8,670 nt of DNA from the NCBI GenBank assembly GCA_009923895.1, contig RFSP01000070.1, forward strand, positions 1 to 8,670. Direction: 5' to 3'. The first letter of the stretch is position 1. The number at the start of each line of letters is the position of its first letter. The position numbers and the translations under genes were made by a program. A model generated the notes under the pieces. That model was not told the origin of the DNA, did not search any database, and saw nothing but the letters and a program-made list of their open reading frames with translations. This DNA is from Betaproteobacteria bacterium. Lineage in GTDB: Bacteria > Pseudomonadota > Gammaproteobacteria > Burkholderiales > Burkholderiaceae_C. Shown piece after piece: positions 1 to 5,680 of this stretch.

Positions 1-365
1 GCCGCCATGTCTGCCACCCGGGTTTTGACCAGGTAATCAAAACCGCCTGCCACCAAGTGGCACTCCAGGATTTCCGGCCGCGTTTGCACGGCGGCCTTGA
101 AAGTCTCCAGCACGTCAGTGACCGTGCGGTCGAGCAAGATTTCCACGAACACGAGCAATCCCGCTCCCAGGTGCGATGGGTTGAGCCGGGCCTCGTAGCC
201 CAGGATCACCCCTTCGCGGGTCAAGCGTCGCACCCGCTCCAACACCGCCGTGGGCGACAGATGCACCGCCTCGGCGAGCTTGAGGTTGGAGATGCGGCCG
301 TCGGCTTGCAGCTCGCGCAAGATGCGGCGATCGATGGCATCCAAGGTAACGATGTTTGTACTCAC
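1..365 (-). CDS. Lrp/AsnC-family transcriptional regulator, probable activator of putA (C-terminus cut by window edge)
   Basis: The 121 visible residues closely resemble E. coli Lrp. A winged helix-turn-helix occupies about residues 8-60 (LDAIDRRILRELQADGRIS, recognition helix LSPTAVLERVRRL at 36-48). It is followed by the start of the RAM effector-binding domain (LLVFVEILLDR at 70-80, HLVAGGFDYLVKTRV at 103-117). About 40 C-terminal residues should lie beyond the left edge. The start is a GTG at 365-363; an in-frame TGA at 377-375 rules out any earlier start, and no well-spaced Shine-Dalgarno is visible (GGA directly abuts the GTG). The gene is divergent from putA across a 105-bp AT-rich gap. 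Lrp-type PutR proteins next to putA activate it in response to proline in Agrobacterium and Caulobacter, so the same role is inferred here. A global Lrp or another amino-acid regulator remains possible. Family assignment is secure; target assignment rests on context. Confidence 0.9.
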   Translation of the reverse strand, partial: MSTNIVTLDAIDRRILRELQADGRISNLKLAEAVHLSPTAVLERVRRLTREGVILGYEARLNPSHLGAGLLVFVEILLDRTVTDVLETFKAAVQTRPEILECHLVAGGFDYLVKTRVADMA

Positions 366-368
366 TCC

Positions 369-427
369 GAATAATCAACCAATTATCGATGAATAAACGA
401 ATTTTAATTCATTAAAAATTCGAATAA
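369..427 (+). repeat. Three direct GAATAA copies in the putA upstream region
   Basis: GAATAA occurs at 369-374, 391-396 and 422-427. The start-to-start spacings are 22 and 31 bp, close to two and three turns of B-DNA, so all copies would face roughly the same side of the helix. The outer copies extend to CGAATAA. Helical phasing of short AT-rich motifs is typical of Lrp-family nucleoprotein arrays, but six-base repeats in AT-rich DNA are weak evidence. Confidence 0.35.
398..422. repeat. Inverted repeat, candidate Lrp/PutR operator
   Basis: CGAATTTT (398-405) and AAAATTCG (415-422) are perfect 8-bp complementary arms around a 9-bp spacer, centred on base 410. The dyad lies 49 bp upstream of the putA ATG and 33 bp upstream of the regulator's GTG. 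Its AT-rich dyad character suits an Lrp-family dimer site. The binding role is inferred, and the dyad could instead be chance in an AT-rich tract. Confidence 0.5.
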
Positions 428-453
428 CTTATCGAAAGTCAAAGTCTGACTCG

Positions 454-463
454 AAGGAGAAGG
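454..463 (+). promoter_or_regulatory. Ribosome binding site of putA
   Basis: The purine-rich run AAGGAGAAGG ends 7 nt before the ATG at 471; its GGAG core lies 11 nt from the ATG. It supports 471 as the putA start. Confidence 0.7.
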
Positions 464-470
464 TTTCACC

Positions 471-3400
471 ATGCCTGCGCCTGACTCCATCCACAGCACC
501 ACCCTCGCCCGCGATCCAGCGAGTCTCACCACTTTTTTGGCCCCGCCCGAGCGCGCGCGTCTGCCCGAGGCCGATCGGGCCGAACCTCCCGTGGTGCAAG
601 CACTGCTGTCGCGGTTGCAGCATCCCCCCGGCCCTGCACCCACCGTGGATTGGGCGCAGGTGGTGGACCAGGCCCGTCCTTGGGTCTTGGCCGTGCGCGA
701 ACATCCGGCCCCCTTTTGGGCCTTGGATTCCTTGTTGCGCGAATACCCCATCTCGAGCGCTGAAGGACTGGCCTTGATGCGATTGGCCGAGGCCCTGTTG
801 CGGGTGCCCGATGCCCAAACGGCCATGGTCCTGACGGCCGATCAACTGGGGCGCGCCAGCTTTTCTGGCGCGACCGTGGAGGGTCCCCACCGCTGGCTCG
901 CGGGCTTGTCGTCCAGCGCCATTGCCTTGTCCAAGAAGTTCTTGCCCGATGCCGAGGGCCCGACCGGACTGCTTGCGCGTGTGGGCGCACACACGGTGGT
1001 CGCGGCCACACTGAGGGCCATTGAACTGTTGGGGCGCCAGTTTGTGTGGGGGCGCTCCATGCAGGAGGCGCTGGCGCACGCGCAGCAACTCCGAAGCGCA
1101 AGGCGCTCGCAAGCCGGCGGGTCGGTGCGTTTGAGTTTTGACATGCTGGGAGAGGGGGCCCGCACCGACGCCGATGCGCGCCGGTACGGGCAGGCCTATC
1201 AGCAGGCCCTGTCGCAAATTGCCGCCAGCGTGAGAGCCGATGGACCCGGCACGCCGCAAGACCGTGACGGCATTTCCATCAAGCTGAGCGCGCTCTTTGC
1301 CCGCTATGAGCCACATCAGCGAGAACGTGTGTTTGCGGAGCTCTTGCCCCGGGTGTGGGACCTGGTGGCACAAGCCGCGCAGGCAAACATCAATCTGACC
1401 ATCGATGCCGAGGAAGCCGAACGATTGGAGTTGTCCCTGGATGTGTTTGAGGCCCTGGCCCAGCGCGTCGCTCAGGAGTTTCCGCGCTGGAGCGGATTGG
1501 GGCTGGCCGTGCAGGCGTATCAGACACGGGCCTTGGCGGTGGTCCACGAGGTGGTCGACATCGCGCGCCGGTATGGGCTGCGCTTCATGGTTCGCCTGGT
1601 CAAGGGGGCCTATTGGGATGCAGAAATCAAGCGCGCTCAAGAGATGGGCTTGGCGGGCTACCCCGTTTTCACCCACAAGCACCACACCGATGCGTCCTAC
1701 TTGGCTTGCGCCCAAGCGATGCTGACCCACCATGAGGTGATCTTTTCTCAGTTCGCCACGCACAACGCGGGCACGATAGCCGCCCTGCTGCAAATGGCTC
1801 GGCGCATGGGGGCCTCGTTTGAGTTCCAACGCCTGCATGGCATGAGCGAAGGCTTGTACCGCGAGGTGTTGCGAGACCCCCAAATCGCTTGTCGTATTTA
1901 TGCGCCCGTGGGTGAGCACCGTGACTTGTTGGCCTACTTGGTTCGCAGGCTCTTGGAAAACGGCGCCCAAACCTCGTTCGTGCATCAGCTCGCTGACCCG
2001 AGTGTGGACATCGACACCTTGTTGGCCAGCCCACTGCGCGTGGACCCCTCGCCTTGCCTGCCACTGCCCGTTGAGTTGTACGGCTCTCGTCGAGCCAACT
2101 CGATGGGCGTGGACCTCTCCAGCCTGGCTCAACGCACGCCTTTGCAGCAGGCCCTCTCGGCGTTGACGCTCGAGTCAATCGAGTCAATGGAGTCGGCCGA
2201 GCCGAGCGAGGATGCACTGGGCCTGCTCATGTCGCAATTGCGATCGGGATTCGAGCGATGGCAGGCCCAGCCCCTGGCCCATCGCTGCGCCGTGTTGCGC
2301 CGCGCCGCTGATGTTCTGCAGGCACGTCGCGATGAGTTCTGTGCCTTGTTGGTCAAAGAGGCCTTCAAGACGTGGGCCGATGCAGTCTCGGAGGTGCGTG
2401 AGGCCGTGGACTTTTGCCGCTACTACGCCGATCAAGCCGATGAGCGGCTGGCCGACCAGGTGTTGCCAGGACCCACGGGCGAGCGCAATGTGTTGCGGTT
2501 GCGCGGCCGTGGTGTGTTTGTGTGCATCAGCCCGTGGAATTTTCCTCTTGCCATCTTTGCGGGCCAGGTGGTGGCAGCCCTGGTGGCAGGCAATGCCGTG
2601 GCGGCCAAGCCTGCGGAGCAAACCCCACAGATTGCTCAACGCTTTACGGCACTTTTGCACGAGGTGGGTGTGCCCAAGGATGTGGTGGCTTGTGTGCCTG
2701 GTTTGGGGGAGACCGTGGGAGCGGCACTGGTGCGCAGCCCGTGGACCGCGGGGGTGTGCTTTACCGGCAGCACGGCCGTGGCCAAAGCGATCGCACGGAC
2801 GTTGGCCGCTCAAGAGGGCCCCATCGTGCCCTTGGTGGCCGAGACCGGAGGACTCAACGCCATGATCGTGGACTCCACCGCCTTGCCCGAGCAAGTGGTG
2901 GACGCGGTGGTGCAAAGCGCATTTCGCTCGGCCGGGCAACGTTGTTCGGCACTGCGTCTTTTGTGTCTGCACGAAGGCATTGCCGATGCGGTGATGGAGA
3001 TGCTGGTGGGCGCGGTGGCCGAACTGCGGGTGGGCGACCCCGCTCTGTGGGACACCGACGTCGGACCTTTGATCGATGCGCAGGCGCACGCGGCGGTGAT
3101 GCAGCATGTGCAGCGGCTTCAGCGGCAGGCCCGCTGCTTGGGCCAGGGGCGCTCGACGGGTGAGGTGCCCCATCTGGTGGCGCCAGTGATCTTTGAGCTG
3201 CAGCGGGTGGCAGACCTGAAAGAAGAGGTCTTCGGCCCGGTCTTGCATGTGGTGCGGTGGTCGGGCGCTGTTGCGCCGTTGGTCCAAGAGATCAATGCCC
3301 TGGGTTATGGGCTCACGCTGGGTGTGCAGACCCGCATCGACGGCCGCGCCGAGCGCATTGCCGATGGGGCACGAGCGGGCAATGTCTATGTCAACCGCAA

Positions 3401-3590
3401 CATGATTGGTGCGGTGGTGGGCGTGCAGCCTTTTGGAGGCGAAGGCCTTTCAGGCACCGGCCCCAAAGCGGGTGGGCCTCACTACCTGTATCGGTTTTGT
3501 GCCGAGCAAACCGTCACCACCAACACCGCTGCCGCGGGGGGCAATGTGGAGCTGCTGGCCCAAATCGGTGACGCGGGCGGACCTAGTTGA
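471..3590 (+). CDS. putA: Bifunctional proline dehydrogenase / L-glutamate-gamma-semialdehyde dehydrogenase (short, type A PutA)
   Basis: PutA oxidises proline to P5C with FAD and then glutamate semialdehyde to glutamate with NAD+, channelling the intermediate; it usually sits at the inner membrane face or in the cytosol. This 1039-residue protein has an N-terminal arm (about 1-140) and a PRODH barrel (about 160-505) with SIKLSAL (Lys271), RLVKGAYWD (Arg375), QFATHNA, CRIYAPVGEH and the substrate-binding Arg492-Arg493 of LVRRLLENGAQTSF. The ALDH domain (about 590-1015) has CISPWNFPLAIF, FTGST (764-768), general base Glu791 (AETGG), nucleophile Cys825 (SAGQRCSAL), EEVFGPV and PFGGEGLSGTG (from 987). 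NTAAAGGN (1018-1025) is the conserved C-terminal flap motif. The length and absence of the extra C-terminal domain indicate type A. There is no ribbon-helix-helix domain, so regulation probably comes from the divergent Lrp-type gene. The linker carries an ESx repeat and seems short. All expected catalytic residues are present. Confidence 0.97.
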   Translation: MPAPDSIHSTTLARDPASLTTFLAPPERARLPEADRAEPPVVQALLSRLQHPPGPAPTVDWAQVVDQARPWVLAVREHPAPFWALDSLLREYPISSAEGLALMRLAEALLRVPDAQTAMVLTADQLGRASFSGATVEGPHRWLAGLSSSAIALSKKFLPDAEGPTGLLARVGAHTVVAATLRAIELLGRQFVWGRSMQEALAHAQQLRSARRSQAGGSVRLSFDMLGEGARTDADARRYGQAYQQALSQIAASVRADGPGTPQDRDGISIKLSALFARYEPHQRERVFAELLPRVWDLVAQAAQANINLTIDAEEAERLELSLDVFEALAQRVAQEFPRWSGLGLAVQAYQTRALAVVHEVVDIARRYGLRFMVRLVKGAYWDAEIKRAQEMGLAGYPVFTHKHHTDASYLACAQAMLTHHEVIFSQFATHNAGTIAALLQMARRMGASFEFQRLHGMSEGLYREVLRDPQIACRIYAPVGEHRDLLAYLVRRLLENGAQTSFVHQLADPSVDIDTLLASPLRVDPSPCLPLPVELYGSRRANSMGVDLSSLAQRTPLQQALSALTLESIESMESAEPSEDALGLLMSQLRSGFERWQAQPLAHRCAVLRRAADVLQARRDEFCALLVKEAFKTWADAVSEVREAVDFCRYYADQADERLADQVLPGPTGERNVLRLRGRGVFVCISPWNFPLAIFAGQVVAALVAGNAVAAKPAEQTPQIAQRFTALLHEVGVPKDVVACVPGLGETVGAALVRSPWTAGVCFTGSTAVAKAIARTLAAQEGPIVPLVAETGGLNAMIVDSTALPEQVVDAVVQSAFRSAGQRCSALRLLCLHEGIADAVMEMLVGAVAELRVGDPALWDTDVGPLIDAQAHAAVMQHVQRLQRQARCLGQGRSTGEVPHLVAPVIFELQRVADLKEEVFGPVLHVVRWSGAVAPLVQEINALGYGLTLGVQTRIDGRAERIADGARAGNVYVNRNMIGAVVGVQPFGGEGLSGTGPKAGGPHYLYRFCAEQTVTTNTAAAGGNVELLAQIGDAGGPS
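2172..2198 (+). repeat. Three tandem 9-bp repeats in putA encoding ESI-ESM-ESA
   Basis: GAGTCAATC, GAGTCAATG and GAGTCGGCC follow each other in frame and encode residues 568-576 of PutA. The first two copies differ at one base and the third has diverged more. They lie in the linker between the PRODH and ALDH domains. The unit is a multiple of three, so gain or loss of a copy would keep the frame. Confidence 0.8.
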
Positions 3591-4470
3591 GATACATGCC
3601 CAGATAGCGTCGCCCACGGCTCACCGCCTCGGGGTCGGGGCAGATATCGAACCATTCCACCAACTGCACGCGGGCCTTCTCTCGCCAATCGCCTTTGTCG
3701 CGCAGCACCACGGCCAACAACTGGTCAAACGCGGCATCGAAGTCGCCCGCATGCACGTGCAAGGCGGCCAGCCCAAAGCGGGCTTCAAAATCCTTGGGGT
3801 TGGACTCGATGCGTGCGGACAGCTCCAGCGGGTTGCCTTCGGGCCGCTGGCGGGCCAGTGCCATGCGCTTGCCCAGAGCGACAAGCCGCTCGTTTTGGGA
3901 CGCTTGCGGCACGCTGCCCAGCAGCTCGCTTGCAGCGTCTAGGGCATCGCGGGCGATGAGCCTTTCTGCCAGATCGCCCACCACGTCCAAGTTGTCGGGC
4001 TCCACGCTCAACGCGTCCATCAACAGGGCTTCGGCGGTTTGGGGATCTGCCTGGGCGGCCTCCTGCCGCAGCACCTCGGCCTCGGAGACCTGCGGCCCCA
4101 AGTGCTTGTCCAAAAAGGCGCGCACTTGCCCTTCGGGCAAAGCCCCTGAGAACTGATCCACGGGGCGGCCGCCCACGAACAAGACCACCAGCGGAATGCT
4201 GCGGATTTGCAGGGCGGCGGAGATTTGTGGTGCCTCGTCGGTGTTGAGCTTGGCCAACACGAAGCGGCCTTCGTATTCAACGGCCAGCTTTTCGAGGATG
4301 GGCTTGAGGTTGCGACAAGGGGCACACCAAGGCGCCCAGCAGTCCACCAACACGGGCACTTCCATCGAGCGTTGCAAGACCGTCTCGCGAAAGTCGGCCT
4401 CCGAGACGTCGATGGAAAAAGAAGAGGCGCCGCCGGGGGCAGTCGCAGAGGAAAAGGGGTTGGACATCAT
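3583..4470 (-). CDS. cnoX: Thioredoxin-TPR protein, CnoX/YbbN-type chaperedoxin
   Basis: CnoX-type chaperedoxins hold unfolding clients and protect them from cysteine over-oxidation, handing them to GroEL or DnaK in the cytosol. The 295-residue protein is close to the 284 residues of E. coli CnoX. A thioredoxin fold spans about residues 18-110, with WAPWCAPC giving Cys49-Ala-Pro-Cys52 and cis-Pro93 in RSIPLVVLF. An alpha-helical TPR region follows to the C-terminus (for example LLMDALSVEPDNLDVV and FEARFGLAALHVHAGDFDAAFDQLL). There is no signal peptide. Both active-site cysteines are present, unlike the SQHC of E. coli, so a redox-active thioredoxin domain is likely. Two ATG codons stand in tandem at 4470-4465, neither with a clear Shine-Dalgarno. 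The gene lies 67 bp downstream of the Bug gene on the same strand, so cotranscription is possible, and overlaps the putA 3' end by 8 bp. Confidence 0.9.
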   Translation of the reverse strand: MMSNPFSSATAPGGASSFSIDVSEADFRETVLQRSMEVPVLVDCWAPWCAPCRNLKPILEKLAVEYEGRFVLAKLNTDEAPQISAALQIRSIPLVVLFVGGRPVDQFSGALPEGQVRAFLDKHLGPQVSEAEVLRQEAAQADPQTAEALLMDALSVEPDNLDVVGDLAERLIARDALDAASELLGSVPQASQNERLVALGKRMALARQRPEGNPLELSARIESNPKDFEARFGLAALHVHAGDFDAAFDQLLAVVLRDKGDWREKARVQLVEWFDICPDPEAVSRGRRYLGMYLN

Positions 4471-4537
4471 GTCGGCCAGTGTGAGGATCGTTGCGAAGGT
4501 GAGAGAGCCAGGGACATACCGCCGTGCAGCGCCAAGG

Positions 4538-5545
4538 TCAATCGAGCTTGAGACCCAAGCGGGTGATGACCGGGCCCCAGCGCTTGACGTCGTTGTCGAT
4601 CACCCGCTTGAACTCGGCCGCGGGCCCGCCGACCACGCTCAGGCCTTGGGCATCGAGCGTTTGCCGCACGGCGGGATCTTGCAACACGGCATGGGTGTCG
4701 GCATTGATCTTCTGCACAACCGCTTCGGGCAGGCTGGCAGGCCCGACCAGCCCGTTCCAGGCCAAAGCGTCCACCTGGCGATAGCCCGCCTCACTGAGCG
4801 CGGGCAGGTCCTTGAGGTTGTCGGGGCGCTGCGCACTGCTGACCGCAATGAGGCGCACTTTTTGATTGCGCACGTGGGGCAGCATGGCCGGGGCGGTCAT
4901 GAACGTGGCATCGGCCTCGCCTTGTGCCACGGCCATGGCCGCCGGTGGCGAGCCATTGAAGGGAATGTGGGTGGCCGCAAAACCGGCCTCGGCCATCAAC
5001 AGCTCCATGGTCAAGTGCGCCGAGCTGCCATTGCCCAGTGAGGAGTAATTCACCTTGCCTCCTTGGGCCTTGGCCCAGGCGACAAATTCCGCCACCGTCT
5101 TGGCCGGGACCCGGGCCGCGTTGACCGCCAGAACGTTGGGCTGGCTGGTGGTCATGATGATGGGCACCAGGTCTTTGGCCGGGTCGTAAGGCATCTTGCG
5201 ATAGAGAAACGGGCCGAAGGCCACGGGCCCATTGAACCCCATGGCCAAGGTGTGACCATCGGTGGCTTTGGCGGCCACATCCACGCCCAACATGCCACCC
5301 GCACCGGGCTTGTTGTCGATCACCACCGGCTGTCCCCACCGTGCGGCCAACTTGTCGGACAGCGCTCGCGCGATCAAGTCCAGCGAGCTGCCGGGTCCGG
5401 TGGGCACCACGATCTTCACGGCCCGGGTGGGCCAGGGGCTCTGTGCCCAGGCGCTGCCTGGGGCCCACGCGGCCAGGCTCAACAAGCCGGTGGCCAGCGC
5501 GCCTCCCAGCCAGGAACGCCGTGCAGGTGAAGTCAAAGAACGCAT
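4538..5545 (-). CDS. Bug/TctC-family periplasmic solute-binding protein (tripartite tricarboxylate transporter type)
   Basis: Bug proteins are exported receptors that capture carboxylates, amino acids or related small molecules, in some cases for a TctAB permease. The 335 residues begin with a signal peptide: basic n-region with twin arginine (ARRSWLG, Arg9-Arg10), hydrophobic stretch 13-30, probable cleavage after AWA at residue 34. The twin arginine is Tat-like, but Sec export is not excluded. Family hallmarks follow: WPTRAVKIVVPTGPGSSLD near the mature N-terminus, ARWGQPVVIDNKPGAGGMLG, YRKMPYDPAKDLVPI, HIPFNGSPPAAMAVAQGEAD and LAWNGLVGPASLP. The start at 5545 is supported by GGGAGG six bases upstream. 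No TctA or TctB gene lies in the window, so it is an orphan, as is common in Burkholderiales. The ligand cannot be read from sequence; neighbouring amino-acid genes are only weak context. Confidence 0.93.
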   Translation of the reverse strand: MRSLTSPARRSWLGGALATGLLSLAAWAPGSAWAQSPWPTRAVKIVVPTGPGSSLDLIARALSDKLAARWGQPVVIDNKPGAGGMLGVDVAAKATDGHTLAMGFNGPVAFGPFLYRKMPYDPAKDLVPIIMTTSQPNVLAVNAARVPAKTVAEFVAWAKAQGGKVNYSSLGNGSSAHLTMELLMAEAGFAATHIPFNGSPPAAMAVAQGEADATFMTAPAMLPHVRNQKVRLIAVSSAQRPDNLKDLPALSEAGYRQVDALAWNGLVGPASLPEAVVQKINADTHAVLQDPAVRQTLDAQGLSVVGGPAAEFKRVIDNDVKRWGPVITRLGLKLD

Positions 5546-5675
5546 GTCAGGCCTCCCAAAAATTCGCTTCGCAAGTGATGATGCAGCGATGCGTCAAAGC
5601 ACGCCCAAAGGCGTATCGTAGTCTGCCTGCGTAGGCGGCCGCTTCAGCGGTGTTCAACCGGTGTTCAAGCGGGGT
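5546..5675. other. 130-bp gap between gdhA and the Bug-family gene
   Basis: The gap contains most of an 11-bp triple repeat at the gdhA end, a short CCGCT/AGCGG dyad (5639-5643 and 5646-5650) whose 2-nt spacer is too tight for a good hairpin, and the Bug ribosome binding site. No T-tract follows any stem on the minus strand, so I do not call a terminator. I see no convincing promoter: the best -35-like match, TTGACG at 5597-5592 on the minus strand, has no -10 at suitable spacing. No gene is visible. Cotranscription with gdhA is possible but unproven. Confidence 0.5.
5552..5557 (-). promoter_or_regulatory. Ribosome binding site of the Bug-family gene
   Basis: On the minus strand GGGAGG lies 6 nt upstream of the ATG at 5545-5543. 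It is a strong anti-Shine-Dalgarno match and fixes the start of the signal peptide. Confidence 0.8.
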
Positions 5676-5680
5676 TCAAG
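5648..5680. repeat. Three tandem 11-bp repeats across the gdhA stop codon
   Basis: On the plus strand CGGTGTTCAAC (5648-5658), CGGTGTTCAAG (5659-5669) and CGGGGTTCAAG (5670-5680) are contiguous, and each differs from its neighbour by one base. The copy at 5670-5680 contains the gdhA TGA (plus-strand TCA at 5676-5678). On the minus strand each unit reads as a TTGAAC-type motif. Confidence 0.85.

Larger units (their letters stand above)
366..470. promoter_or_regulatory. Divergent control region between the Lrp-like regulator and putA
   Basis: This 105-bp gap is the most AT-rich stretch of the window: I count 14 G/C in the 66 bases at 371-436, about 21%, against GC-rich flanking genes. It must hold the promoters of both genes. 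It contains a perfect 8-bp inverted repeat, three GAATAA copies, and two TTATCGA copies (383-389 and 429-435). Lrp-family proteins bind AT-rich, imperfectly palindromic sites in phased arrays, so operator sites for the neighbouring regulator are expected here. I could not choose convincing -35/-10 pairs because AT-rich hexamers are too frequent. Confidence 0.75.

Noticed and set aside
115..378. A minus-strand ATG frame starting at 378 as the regulator's beginning
   Set aside because: It is in a different frame from the Lrp-like sequence. The real frame has a TGA at 377-375 and starts at the GTG at 365.
429..2132. A 567-codon open frame antisense to putA
   Set aside because: It mirrors the strongly conserved PutA frame in GC-rich DNA, has no recognisable domain and has a His/Gln/Arg-rich composition typical of shadow frames. 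I see no independent translation signal.
2184..3287. A 367-codon open frame antisense to the ALDH part of putA
   Set aside because: Same artefact: rich in His, Arg and Gln, no domain, and it covers catalytic codons of a clearly real gene.
4196..5041. A 281-codon plus-strand open frame across cnoX and the Bug gene
   Set aside because: It spans two confident minus-strand genes and their gap and resembles no protein family.
5569..5597. Sigma-70 promoter for the Bug gene based on TTGACG
   Set aside because: At 17-bp spacing the -10 position reads TTGCGA, which is not an acceptable -10 box.
5639..5650. Hairpin terminator after gdhA
   Set aside because: The CCGCT/AGCGG dyad leaves only a 2-nt loop and no T-run follows on the minus strand.
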